Shown in pieces: positions 16,798 through 25,781 of a DNA stretch of 25,781 nt (position 1 is the stretch's first letter; every line of letters begins with the position of its first letter). Under the pieces are notes generated by a model that saw only the letters and a list, made by a program, of their open reading frames with translations, did no database searches and had not been told where the DNA came from. The DNA is taken from the NCBI GenBank assembly GCA_003313425.1, contig NHZP01000135.1, forward strand, positions 1 to 25,781, read 5' to 3'. Source of the DNA: Pseudopyrenochaeta lycopersici. Taxonomy: Eukaryota > Ascomycota > Dothideomycetes > Pleosporales > Pseudopyrenochaetaceae. Both the position numbers and the translations under genes were made by a program.

Positions 16798-17520
16798 AGG
16801 TACTAGCTAATCTAGGTTAGAGAACTAGCTAAGAAAGGTTTAGTCGCAGAATAAAGGGGGCGGACGCATTCTTCTAGGTGTTCTCCTTCTGTTTCGTAAG
16901 ATTAGCGAACGCACAGGGCAAGAGAAAAAAGGGGGAGACCGCATAGTTCTGGGTGTTCATAAGGCCTGGATAAGGGAGGAGGCACAGACAACTAACAAAG
17001 AGACCGAGCCTCTGAACTAACTAATAACGCCAGAGTCACGTGATCCCACGCCAAGACGGACTATGTCCTATAGGACAGAGATAAACCTAGAGATCCTAGA
17101 GGGGGCCTTATAGGAATCCTATAAGACAATTATGTATATAGACTCGCATAATGTAGCCCTATAGCATATTGTAATTAACTTAAGATAATCCACGAGTATA
17201 CTACTATCTAATACTTCTACCTTCGACCCACCTAGCTCTGCACATCTACAGAATACTCCAAAGATACTAACTAGTCAACACCAGTTGCTTTATATTGTAA
17301 CCACTTGACTAGATCTTTAACAACGTGTTATACGCTTTACCTATATAGCTCTTACTTATAGTAATTCTTTCTATAGCTCTTAAATTTTCTTAGGTTACTT
17401 TAGTTTATTATATAAACTCTTTATATATTTCTCTAAATAGTAGTTAATAACCTACTTAAGTCCTTAGTAGCTTACTATTTAAGCTACTCTTAAGATAGTT
17501 AATCTTCTAAACGTAGCTTA
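16798..17520. other. Gene-free stretch upstream of the TLH pseudogene
   Basis: Moderate GC up to about 17150, then strongly AT-rich and RIP-like. A CACGTG lies at about 17037, and a few short CCTATAGGA-type palindromes occur around 17066-17120. Nothing codes. Confidence 0.45.
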
Positions 17521-18400
17521 TATTATCTAACCTAGCTTTAAGAAGCTTAAAGTTAAACCCTTAGATATACAGGTTAAATTTAGTTCTTCCTTACTTAGTT
17601 ATATAGAAGTATTTAAGCGCCTTCTCTCTTACTATAAAGTCCTTAAAGAAGTTATTAAAGTAGGACTATAGCTTAAAGAGAGATAGCGTTACTAGCCTAT
17701 TTATAAGGTTTATTATAGATAGGCTAAGGACGTTAAACGCTTAGCCTATTATATAAGTAATAACGTAATTTACTCTACTACTATTATCTAGGTAGACTAT
17801 ATAATCTCTATATAGCTTTACTTAGACCTTTATTTTTTATTAAAGATATTAGTTATATAAGCCTTTCTTAAAGACTTTTATATTTAGTAGTCTTAGTTTC
17901 CTAATTTCTTATATAAGAGAGTCTTACTATTTTATTAAAAAGAGGGTAGAGACTATACGTACTGTCTATATACTACTTAATTTAGTAACTAAGTTCTTTA
18001 GCTCTTAAACTTAGTTTTATATTAACTTATATAGCTAGCTCTACTATTAACTAGCTAACTTATTAAGGCTATCTTATAAGGAGTTAACTATTACTAATAG
18101 ATCTTCTACTAAGGGTTAGTTATTACGTAGTTATTAGGGGTCGTGCTAATATAACTAGTGTTACTAAGGTGCGTGCTAGTGCAGCTAGTATTCCTACTAT
18201 CCTAAGGCTCCTGTTATTTATATCTAGTACTCTTATTATTATAGCTTATACACTTATTAGTTTAAAGGCCCCTAGTATCTATCTATTATTTTTAGGTTAT
18301 TAATCTTTCTCCTTATATTATAGGTGAAGAGGCCTAGCTAATAAGTATGTATTTATCTTATACTATAGAAGGAGAAAGATAAAGAAGAGGTTACAGGTAT
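17521..18400 (+). pseudogene. RIP-degraded long reading frame, identity unknown
   Basis: Reading the + strand from CCT AGC TTT at 17532 gives PSFKKLKVKPLDIQVKF and later SYIEVFKRLLSYYKVLKEV, AKDVKRLAYYISNNVIY and KEGRDYTYCLYTT. For hundreds of codons the only interruptions I meet are TAA and TAG, never TGA. That is what Gln and Trp codons become when CpA changes to TpA on both strands. It therefore looks like one exon of a repeated, RIP-inactivated gene, most likely in a transposable element. I do not recognise the protein. The limits are approximate. Confidence 0.45.
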
Positions 18401-19560
18401 CCTTAGAGGATATATATATATTTTTATATAAGTAAAGAGGAACGTGCTCTTCTAGCTACTAACTTGTATAAGCTAATAAGAAAAGGGGGCAGAGGAGATT
18501 AAGGAGTTCCTTCCCCGTGCGATAGTAGCGAAGCCTCTCCTGCTCAAAGGGCGCAGCCTATTACAAGTACCTATAATACTACTTTATACTTAAGCTTTAT
18601 TAAGTACTAAAAACTCTTAGCTTTTAACTATATTATACTTTTAAATTAATATAGATATCTCTTTCTATCTACTCTAATCTATTTAAGAGACGCGCTTATA
18701 CCTTCTTTACTTATATCTACTACTATAAAAAGTATACCTCTATTCTTATAATTAGGACTTACTAACGCTAAAGCTAAAGTAATATATTACTTTAAGGTAC
18801 TTATAGCCTCTTATTAAGCCTCCTACTATATCTATTTAACGCTAGTTCTTATTAACTAGAATAGGGGCTTTACGCGAATAGTAAAGCTAGGCACCTATAT
18901 CCTATAGTAGACACAGATACCTATAAACACCCTTACTTCTTTTATATTTCACACAATTTCCTTAGTGAAGAGTTAGACACTTATGCTGACATTACCCTTA
19001 TCTCTTAGGTTAAGACTTTGACGGCACAATTGAACGAATGCCTCGGGATTCTTGATAGTCTTCAGGTTGCCTGACGCATTAATGCAATGCTTATGGAACA
19101 TCTGGAGGGTGAGTGTATGAACTGTCTTAACGGTTTTTTTTGTTCAATAATAAGACATTAAGATTATACACTGGATAACGTATCTCAAATAGGATAGTCA
19201 ATACAATATTTTCCCAGCCTAACTGTAGCTTAAACTCTGTACCTGCTCCTATAGCTCGCTTCTAGATCCACTTTATCACTATAGAATCACACGAAATATT
19301 TCCACACAATTCTATGCGATTAATAATGAGGGCACAATCTGTTAATACCACCAACTAGTCTGGCCGCTTTTAACATGTGCTATAACAGCGTGGTAGATAT
19401 TCAAGATAAACAGCTATTACTAGCCATCAACAGAATTCTCCAGTCGAGCAGCAATCATTTAGACAGCTTCTAGCCAGCCAATAATATAGGAAGGTACAGT
19501 ACAAAAGCTTGCCCTCCTGCTCTACACGCCGAATAACCATAATTTCCTCTTTACTCTACA
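18401..19560. other. Gene-free AT-rich and mixed stretch
   Basis: RIP-like until about 18950. A less degraded piece then includes LKTLTAQLNECLGILDSLQ on the + strand near 19011-19070, followed at 19109 by a GTGAGT that could be a splice donor. It is too short to name and is probably a gene fragment. No RNA gene is seen. Confidence 0.35.
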
Positions 19561-19710
19561 TCGCTACTGCATAACGCGTTTCTTAAAGGACCAATATAGA
19601 AGAGTGTTGAGGCCATTGAACAGCCTCCTAGGTAGCGACCCCTCCTTAAACACCATTCTTTTGCAGGTTTGAAGCAGAACCTTGCAGATACGTCTTAGAA
19701 CTAAGAAAAC

Positions 19711-19775
19711 TGTCAAATTCAAGGACTTTTTGGCTTGATCTTTGATGAATTGATGATGAACGTTATTCATTGGTT
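19711..19775 (+). repeat. Dispersed repeat, copy 1 (second copy at 25025-25090)
   Basis: About 60 bases around GGCTTGATCTTTGATGAAT match 25025-25090 in direct orientation with a few mismatches. The copies lie beside LTR-related sequence in both places, so this is likely the edge of a retroelement or a common insertion site. Confidence 0.8.
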
Positions 19776-19926
19776 TTGTTCCCCATTTTTTCCTTTTATG
19801 GAGTGTGTGTGTGCCAAGTGGTTACACCCGAGCTTTGTACTACAATACAGTATCGCGTAACTTCGCTGCTGTGCTGTAGATCTAACAGCATACTCTTTCT
19901 GGGCACGCACCTTGTATCTGATAACA
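19776..19926 (-). mobile_element. LTR remnant, inverted relative to the 24-kb LTR
   Basis: Read on the minus strand from 19926 it begins TGTTATCAGATACAAGGTGC. It continues through CTGTTAGATCTACAGCACAG, a roughly 75-base block with GATACTGTATTGTAGTACAA, and a CA run. It matches 23987-24320 closely but lacks the 168-bp insertion found there, so it shows the empty ACAGC site. The 3' end is diverged and its limit uncertain. Confidence 0.7.
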
Positions 19927-20187
19927 GCACTTGTGTAGTCTGACAAAAACAAAGATAATGTACCCAAGCCTGGGCGCCTTATTTGCCCAGCAGTAACAAC
20001 CGCAATTAAGGTCTATGCCATAGTTAAAGGAAGTGGTTTGATTAAAGTAGATGTGGTTGAACAAAGTAATATACAAGAAGACAAATGGAATGGTGGTTCT
20101 CCAGCAGATATCTGTTTCATTATTTATGAAACCCTGCTGAGGACTCCATGCCTCCCCACTAATTCGAGTACCCTGGCCAGTATTAGC

Positions 20188-21528
20188 TTATGAGTTAGCT
20201 GCATCCTTCTGGCTTTGAGAGCTGGCGGTCATGGGCGGTTGGGAGATGGGGAGGACCTGCTGGGACTGCTCCCTCTGCTTCATCCTGCCATAACCATAAA
20301 CAAGGCCGCTGAAGAATCCTAGTAGGATAGCCGAGACACCACCAAACGTGACAGGAGCATCAAAAAAGACGATGCCGCTGATGGCGAGTGGGAGCTTGTT
20401 CAGATAACCGACGAAAGAGTACGTCGTCGATGAAGTCTTGCGAATGCACTAGGCAGAAGAGTACGAGATGAAGATGGCACCCATGCCAGAGTAGAGCATG
20501 CTAATCATAAGGTTGTTGCGCGATTCGGCAGGGAAGTTCTTGGCCAGGTTGGCCATAGACCAGTCCTCGGTGACCAGGGAGCAGATAATCAAGATAGGGA
20601 AGGAGAGCAAGTTGTTATAGTACATAGCTGGTTGATTCCAGTCAGTTTGAATAGCAGCGCCTGGTAGTTCATCAGTAACTTACTGTCCCATTCCTTGAAG
20701 TTAAGCGAGGTGATGAATTTGCGCGTGCCCAGGACATATGAGGCCGTGCAGATGACGTTCAGCCCCATCCACGCGTACCCAGCGTTCAAGGTTGAGATGG
20801 CGGCGGCAGTCTCCACCGAGGGCTCAGCGCTATTGAGGGCAGCCTGGATATCAGCCCACGCAGCAACGATTGAGCTGAGCACCATGGAGCCAAACGACAA
20901 CAGAAGCAGCGGGGTCACGCTGCCGCCAAACCAAAGGACCTCACCATAGGCGATAACGACGATGGTCAAGTTCTTGAAGATAGTGTATACCGGAACAGAT
21001 AGAAATTGAAGAGACTTGGTACTGGTGTAGATCATGCCGACGAAGAAGAAAGACACGGGGAGCCCTGATTCAATGTTGGCATAAGCGTCAGTTGGCCGTC
21101 GCAGGCATACATTTCTTGGGCTTGCCGCCTTTCAAGGCCGCGAGGTTAGGGATCATCTCCATCTGCTTCAATACCAGAATTGCAGCCGTGCAAATAACGG
21201 CCTATCGAACAGGTATCAGCTGCGAGGTCTTGATGTGGTGCCAGAGTGTCGCGGCACATACCTGACTGGCCAGATACAGGAAGTTCAAGTTCCAGGACGA
21301 GCCCGAAACGACGTACTTGTTCACGACCGTCATGCTGATCGAGGAGAAGCAGTAGGCCAGAACAGCAGCACCGGGGTTGTTCTCGAGCTGGGACAGAATG
21401 CTACCCGTGCCGCTGTCGACGCGCGCCCGGTGATGGAGTGCAGGCTTCAGCAGGAAGCTCTCCCGCTCATTAAACTCCTTCTTGTCCAACCTGCTCATCT
21501 CTAGATCTTCATTCTTCTTGTTCGACAT
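20188..21528 (-). pseudogene. GDP-mannose transporter paralogue (Vrg4/Gmt family) with one nonsense codon
   Basis: Four exons, 21262-21528, 21111-21201, 20684-21064 and 20188-20627, are joined over introns of 60, 46 and 56 bp with GTATGT, GTATGC and GTAAGT donors. The model gives 393 codons, the usual length for Golgi GDP-mannose/GMP antiporters. Family blocks are clear: NKYVVSG..WNLNFL, MIYTSTKSLQFLSVPVYTIFKN, AYGEVLWFGG, MVLSSIVAAWADI, STLNAGYAWM, and the FYNN-type motif as YYNN. Codon 306 is TAG (20449-20451) where the family has Trp (SAWC), a TGG-to-TAG change of RIP type. Downstream the frame stays open to TAA at 20188. The nucleotide-sugar-binding GALNK motif, after the stop, reads GYLNK. 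The start at 21528 (MSNKKNEDLEM) matches family N-termini better than any start further upstream. The rest of the gene is not RIP-worn, so loss is recent or the TAG is a sequencing error; otherwise the protein lacks its last membrane segments. Confidence 0.85.
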
Positions 21529-22480
21529 TGTGGTTTCGTCGTGGGCTATCCCAGAGGATGACGGGCTAAGGAGAAAGGTCCGCTTCGACACTAGGGAGGC
21601 TGCGCGGTACGAGAAGGGCGTTCGACTTCGCGAGAAACAGAGCCGACGATCGAGACGGTAGGTCTGTGGTGTAAAGTTAAGACAGCAGACGCGAAGGAAA
21701 AGGGACGCGCAATGGGCGAAGGGCTTGCAAAAGAGGCTTGGCAGGTGGCTTCTGCCCCGTCGCTTGAACGAGGGAAGTGGGGCTTGGCGCAAGCTCAAAT
21801 TAGAGGCCCATTGTGGTGCATCCTTATCGCTTGGTATCGTCGAATCAACGAGGGGTTACATGGTGGTGGGCAGAGAACGCGCGAGAGGTCAGCAATGGCT
21901 GCACACGCTTATATAGCCTAGAAATAACCGGCACGTAATCGTCTACCATAGTAGATATAAAGAGAAAGAGGAAGCGTTCTAGAAGCAAGCGCCACGCCTT
22001 CAGTTACTTTAGCATCATGTCCTACTCGGTCCAGCCCGTTTTTTCCCGCAGCTAAGTCGGCTTGGCCGGCTTGGCGGACAGCCAACACGGCGCAAACATC
22101 AATCTGCGCCGCCGCACGCTAGAGCTGCACAGCCTTGTGGTTGTGTTGTTGTTTTGGTGTTCGGCCGCGCAATGGGCAGGACGCGCGAGCGCGCTAATTA
22201 CAAGGTGAACCTCGGTAGGGCCATTTGGCTAGCACGCTTAAGCTGCATGCAGGATGCAGCTTTCGCATAAACTTAGGTTGTAAGTGGTCAACAATAAGCC
22301 AGCCCGCGGCACGGCCCAGGGCGCGCCACAGCCGCCTTACACTAATTCGACGCAGGCTCTAGGGCGCCAATAAACTCAGGAAATAAGCCCCGCACTACCT
22401 GAAATCCAACCACGATAAAATCCCTTACCCAAATCTCATTTACAAGGTAAATTAATAATAACAATATTCAAATACTATGG
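21529..22480. other. Promoter side of the transporter gene and GC-rich spacer
   Basis: Bases 21529-21900 should include the 5' leader and promoter of the minus-strand transporter. From about 22030 to 22370 the sequence is GC-rich with GGCTTGGCCGGCTTGGCGG-type direct repeats, but there is no reading frame that looks like a gene. It turns AT-rich before the insertion nest at 22481. Confidence 0.4.
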
Positions 22481-22488
22481 TATCAGGC

Positions 22489-23952
22489 CACCTGGTTTCA
22501 GAAAAAGAGTCTACTCACAAAATGGCTTGGCTTCCCCAACACCTCCAATAGCCTCACCAAAACGATGAAGGATGGCCACTTTAAGCAGTTTTTCGAGCAG
22601 TTTAAGGATGTGCTTAATTTAAAGCTGTACTTTTGTACTGGATAGCTATCTAGAGCAGCTTTTAAAGCGTTTTTCCTCACCACCCAGTTATCTGGGCCAT
22701 CTAATTCAATGCAATCTCTCAGCCTTTAAGGCATACTATCAACCTGAGTATTTATGAGCTTTTAAGTAACTTCTCCCATCCCTCAAAAGCTAGTTCACGG
22801 GTTTCAAACTCATCCCAATGCGGAAATGTTGACATGAACTGCTTAGGAGGTAGCCAGCAATTCTCAATAGGGCTAGATCTGGCGAGCTGGGGCAGTTGAA
22901 GTACGTTAGTTAGTTAACTTAGTGGCTCAAGCTTATTCTTCTGCTTCCAAGTCTTGACAATATTACCTTTCTTTGACTGCCCTCCGCCATGGCCCGCTAT
23001 TATTGTCCTCCTCCAGAACGAAGTTATGTCCTCTCTCTAGCTAGGGCTTAATAACTGGCTCAAGGATCTGGTCTATGTATACGTGGTGAGACATATTGCC
23101 ATTCTTATTCTGAGTATTAAAGAAGTAAAGCTTACTCTTAAAATTATAATCTATAGCAGCCCGGCTATGCTGCCTCTTATTCTTCTTCTTATTAGTTCTA
23201 TTAAGATTATGCTGAATGCAGTCTGAACATAGCCTCTCTCCAGGCTTCCTGATAATATGAACCTTACCCTCAGCACTTACAGACTAGTGTACCTCGTCTG
23301 AGAATCTGACTCTCCTCCAGTCCTGAGGCTGAGGGTAGCGACTGAGCATAACCTCGCTCTATTCTTTTCTCTTTAGCGCAAGTCTGCTAGAGATCTAGCC
23401 TTTACAGCAAGCAATACACTTATAATAGTCTATTGATCCTATGTAGTCTTTAAGGTAATAGCTATTGTAGTTTAGATTAGGCTCTTTAAAAATTTGCTGC
23501 CATGTTATGACTTTTGCTGGCTATCTAAGGTTTTGAAGAAACTGGCCCACTTTCTTAAGCTCCTTAGGCGAAAGAGCTAGTGGCCTACTACTTTTCTTAG
23601 GTACAGCAGCATTATTATAATGACGGCGATTAAATTCTAGGTTATCCTCTCTTAAGATCGCCTATCTTTGCTCTTTACTAACGCCGTAGTACTTAGATAG
23701 ATTTAAATGGAAGTATGAGAGCCTATTATAGTCTGCCCACTCAGCAGTGCCCTTCAGTCTCCGCTTTTTTTGGGGTCTTAAAGTCGGGGATACTATTTCT
23801 TGACATGCCGAAAAAGATCCGCGCAATACATCTGCGTGTTGTGATGGTGGTGGTGGTTGAGATAATCAAGGTTGAAATCAGAGAGTTTGGTGAGCGGCAT
23901 CGATTTGGTGGGTGCCCGCTTACTGAGTAGGCTCTTTTTCTGAAACCAGGTG
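22489..23952 (-). mobile_element. Tc1/mariner-like DNA transposon, inactive
   Basis: The terminal inverted repeats begin CACCTGGTTTCAGAAAAAGAG at 22489 and, on the opposite strand, at 23952. They match over about 29 bases with one difference. The element is flanked by the direct repeat CAGGC (22484-22488 and 23953-23957), which belongs to the outer element's left end. It is 1,464 bp long and contains one broken transposase gene on the minus strand. Confidence 0.8.
22680..23806 (-). pseudogene. Tc1/mariner-type DDE transposase, degraded
   Basis: From MSRNSIPDFKTPKKAE at 23806 a frameshift leads into WADYNRLSYFHLNLSKYYG, then VITWQQIFKEPNLNYNSYYL, and DWRRVRFSDEVH with the first catalytic Asp (about 23295-23310). 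The blocks RKPGERLCSDCIQHNLNR and YIDQILEPVIKP follow, then FVLEEDNNSG with the second Asp (about 23000-23020). After another frameshift comes SPIENCWLPPKQF with the catalytic Glu (about 22850-22875). This matches fungal DDE endonucleases with the SDEVH / EEDGDSGHG / SPIENCW pattern. Several TAG/TAA codons of CpA-to-TpA type and at least two frameshifts make it dead. Confidence 0.8.
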
Positions 23953-24042
23953 CAGGCATAAGTAGGGTAGGTGGGTCCCGGAGAACTGTTAGATTCAGAT
24001 ACAAGGTGCGTACCCGAAAGAGTATGCTGTTAGATCTACAGC

Positions 24043-24210
24043 TGTTAGATTAGATGCTCCTAGGCTGTTTAATGAGGTTGGGATGAATTGATTGATTCTC
24101 TGTTCTGACGCCTGAGCGTCGATCGGGTAACTACCTGCCCCGGCTATATATTGTTCCGGGCCGGAGCCTCTATCGACTTTATGATATATATATATGCCTT
24201 ACATCTGACA
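24043..24210 (+). mobile_element. Nested small solo LTR (168 bp) with ACAGC target duplication
   Basis: It begins TGTTAGATTAGATGCTCC and ends TTACATCTGACA, with inverted termini TGTTAGAT/ATCTGACA. ACAGC is duplicated at 24038-24042 and 24211-24215. The related LTR at 19.8 kb has a single ACAGC at this place, confirming the insertion. It contains CTATATAT as a possible TATA element. Confidence 0.8.
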
Positions 24211-24273
24211 ACAGCACAGTAGCGAGGGTACGCGATACTGTATTGTAGTACAAAGCTCGGGTGTAACCACTTG

Positions 24274-24274
<1 letters not shown>

Positions 24275-24314
<40 letters not shown>
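24275..24314 (+). repeat. (CA)20 microsatellite inside the solo LTR
   Basis: A pure 40-base CA run. The corresponding position of the 19.8-kb LTR copy has only five or six units on the opposite strand. Confidence 0.95.
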
Positions 24315-24318
<4 letters not shown>

Positions 24319-24670
24319 AATAAAATAAGAACAAGAGAACAATAAATTCTTATCTATTTTTCTGACCCAAAAAGATTCATTAAATTCTGACTAGAACAGG
24401 GGGTGTGCAGGGCTATGTAAGGATCCTCTACTAACAGAGATATAACAAAAACCCTAAAATTTTGTATAGGATTGCTTGTAAGACAAGCCTTTGTCATTTT
24501 ATTACATGTGGCGTACACCCCTGCCACACCCCCTGTTCTCCGGGACCCACCTACACTACTTATGCCTGATATAATAGTAATAGTAAATTACGCAATACTT
24601 CGCTATTGCTCCTTTGTACACATAGATTAATTTAGGCGCGTGGTGTGGGTGTAGATGTTGTCACTCGGAT

Positions 24671-25090
24671 GTGGTACAGGGCTTATTTCCCAAGTTTATT
24701 AGCGCCCTAGAGGCTATGCAGCGCGAAGCATTTCGCACATGTCATGGAACTGCTCGTCGCCGTCGAGTGGTGCTTCATGTAGTTTCGGAGGGTTCCGTAG
24801 AAAGAGCCACTACTGATGATCCTACGAAGGTAACGCCTGTGCTGTTGGGAGTTGATTATCGACTCGGGCTGGAGCTGACAGACACAAACTTATCTGGACG
24901 TTTGCACGCGGGGTTTAATTTGAAACTCAGACAACGCAAGGCGGCTCGGATTGTTGTGGTTCATGCCCCTATCCATGAACTGCCGTGTTCAGGGATTTGG
25001 TGTAGCCTAAAGGACCTGTGCACCTGTCAGATTCAAGGACTATTTGGCTTGATCTTTGATGAATTTTTGATGATGAACGTGATTGATTGA
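24671..25090 (+). CDS. Unrecognised open frame beside a dispersed repeat, doubtful
   Basis: The frame is open for about 140 codons of normal base composition, including RTCHGTARRRRVVLHVVSE and LTDTNLSGRLHAGFNLKLRQ. It has no ATG at its left end (it opens at GTG) and may be an internal or 3' exon. Its last 20 codons fall in the dispersed repeat shared with 19711-19775, which suggests a retroelement fragment or a gene truncated by one. I do not recognise the protein, and no domain, signal peptide or membrane segment is evident. Confidence 0.25.
   Translation: MVQGLFPKFISALEAMQREAFRTCHGTARRRRVVLHVVSEGSVERATTDDPTKVTPVLLGVDYRLGLELTDTNLSGRLHAGFNLKLRQRKAARIVVVHAPIHELPCSGIWCSLKDLCTCQIQGLFGLIFDEFLMMNVID
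25025..25090 (+). repeat. Dispersed repeat, copy 2
   Basis: Matches 19711-19775 in direct orientation. It ends in GATTGATTGATTCTGTG, which is also similar to GATTGATTCTCTGTTC inside the small LTR at 24043-24210. Confidence 0.8.
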
Positions 25091-25248
25091 TTCTGTGTTC
25101 TCTCCCCTCCTTTCTATAACTGCTTTGCTTCCGGAGGTTCCAAAGGCCGTAGTATTAGTCCTTCTATTAATTGCCCTTTCATGTGTAGTACTTTTTGAGT
25201 CTATCTTTTATATTTAACAGGCCTTACAGCACTTGTGTAATCTGACAA
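25091..25248. other. Short spacer with LTR-like right edge
   Basis: No gene is seen. The right edge, ACAGCACTTGTGTAATCTGACA ending at 25247, recurs near 19924-19945. It ends like the small LTR (ATCTGACA), exactly where homology to copy A begins, so an LTR probably bounds copy B here. Confidence 0.45.
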
Positions 25249-25781
25249 CTCTTAATCTTAATTTTAATTAACCTCTTGCTGCTACTAACCTACTCTCTAT
25301 TATATCTTCTTACTTTTTAACCTACGCTTATTAAACTCTTAAATAACTTACTCTCTTCTATACCTTTTACTTACTCTACCTTATTCTTAATTAACTCTGA
25401 ACCTACTCTCTAACCTCCTAAATAATAATACTATTAGTACTTGCCTCTAATATAATCCCTAAACCTTCTTTTTACAAATCTTTTTTATACCTTATACACT
25501 GCTTTTTATTACTCCCTTATCTATAGTAGCTTATTATAACCCTAAATTAATTGACTTGCTTATTAATAATCTATATTTTGTACTTTACTTGCTTATAGAA
25601 ACTACTAACAATCTATCTTAAAAATCTGCACTAGTAAAGTCTAAATCTGCACTAAACTCCAAATCTGGTCCAGCTGAGTCGCCGTTACACGGTGACTTAA
25701 CCCCCACCTGGCAAATCCCTGCTTGCCCAAGTCTACCACCTTCCTGGCCTCGCTGTGCCTCCCTCTTCGCCACTGGTTGCG
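25249..25781 (+). repeat. Long direct repeat, copy B
   Basis: Collinear with 170-905 but without the 201-bp LTR. It runs off the right end of the window. It carries more C-to-T and G-to-A changes at some positions than copy A and fewer at others, so both copies decayed after duplication. Confidence 0.9.
25618..25781 (-). CDS. 3' end of a second Lys-Arg repeat precursor (cut by window edge)
   Basis: The minus strand enters at the window edge in the repeat frame as QPVAKREAQRG. It continues with a short tail containing GRLGQAGICQVGVKSPC and ends at TAA 25618-25620. One extra base relative to copy A (near 877) keeps the repeat frame, so the tail here is probably the original C-terminus. Whether the upstream part is intact cannot be seen. 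Confidence 0.55.
   Translation of the reverse strand, partial: QPVAKREAQRGQEGGRLGQAGICQVGVKSPCNGDSAGPDLEFSADLDFTSADF

Larger units (their letters stand above)
23987..24392 (+). mobile_element. Solo LTR with AGAAC target duplication
   Basis: It starts TGTTAGATTCAGATACAAGG and ends AAATTCTGACT. The direct repeat AGAAC flanks it at 23982-23986 and 24393-24397. It interrupts the inverted repeat of the outer element between GGAGAAC and AGGGGGTGTG. A related, inverted copy lies at 19776-19926. It includes a CA microsatellite and a nested insertion. Confidence 0.75.
22483..24569. mobile_element. Outer TA-flanked element, interrupted by nested insertions
   Basis: With later insertions removed, the left end TCAGGCATAAGTAGGG (22483-22488 joined to 23958 onward) is an inverted copy of the right end finishing CTACTTATGCCTGA at 24569. 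The match runs about 35 bases with one mismatch and resumes after the LTR (GGGGGTGTG near 24400 against CACCCCC-type sequence near 24525). TA lies on both sides (22481-22482 and 24570-24571), as for Tc1/mariner elements and their MITEs. Without the inserts the element is only about 200 bases long and non-coding, so it was a MITE. Confidence 0.7.

Noticed and set aside
21202..21798. Transporter start at an upstream in-frame ATG (21798)
   Set aside because: The extra 90 residues are Arg/Ser/Cys-rich leader-like sequence; MSNKKNEDLEM at 21528 matches the family N-terminus, and the 3' end of that frame runs into intron 1.
24671..25090. A complete new gene
   Set aside because: No ATG, no recognisable domain, and its end lies in a dispersed repeat; kept only as a doubtful open frame.

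Overview
The window looks like a subtelomere-type or otherwise repeat-rich accessory region of a filamentous ascomycete (Pezizomycotina). Genes carry short 46-60 bp introns with GTRNGY-type donors and CTAAC/CTGAC-like branch sites. There is a GDP-mannose-transporter gene of fungal type. Long stretches show repeat-induced point mutation (RIP): CpA has become TpA, stops are almost all TAA/TAG, and composition is very AT-rich. Normal-GC gene islands alternate with RIP-degraded blocks. The species cannot be told from the sequence.

Left part (1-4.9 kb). A RIP-worn block interrupted by a 201-bp solo LTR is followed on the minus strand by a broken gene for a secreted repeat precursor. It has a signal peptide, a 47-bp intron and six 55-residue repeats, each with a Lys-Arg, as in Kex2-processed repeat proteins (KEPs). 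Then come a two-exon gene for a secreted, probably GPI-anchored protein with weak PEBP resemblance (+), a minus-strand pseudogene with a ParB-like motif, and a cluster of GC-rich palindromes.

Centre (5.3-16.8 kb). Two relatives of the fungal telomere-linked helicase (TLH) family lie on the minus strand. The first (5285-9676) is an intact single-exon 1463-residue protein. It keeps the N-terminal OrsD-type zinc fingers, a tyrosine-recombinase-like core and the C-terminal Cys/His modules, but has no helicase domain. The second (11958-16678) is a RIP-degraded full-type copy with RecQ motifs III-VI. Its motif I/Ia region is missing, with a Gln-rich repeat in its place, its DExH box reads NKSH, and its C-terminal zinc knuckle is split by a Gln/Glu repeat. 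Between the two lies about 2 kb of almost G-free sequence that starts with a decaying 81-bp tandem array. Clustered ACGCGT boxes precede the helicase copy.

Right part (17-25.8 kb). A RIP-degraded reading frame of unknown identity is followed by LTR debris. Next is a GDP-mannose-transporter paralogue with one in-frame TAG and an altered GALNK motif (GYLNK). After it comes a nest of insertions: a TA-flanked element is interrupted by a dead Tc1/mariner-like transposon and by a solo LTR, which itself holds another solo LTR. The last 533 bases repeat positions 170-905 in direct orientation, including the 3' end of the repeat-precursor gene, about 25 kb away. That copy lacks the 201-bp LTR and so preserves the empty site.

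No pathway links the genes. The coherent picture is a recombination-prone, RIP-targeted region holding one conserved-looking recombinase-like gene.
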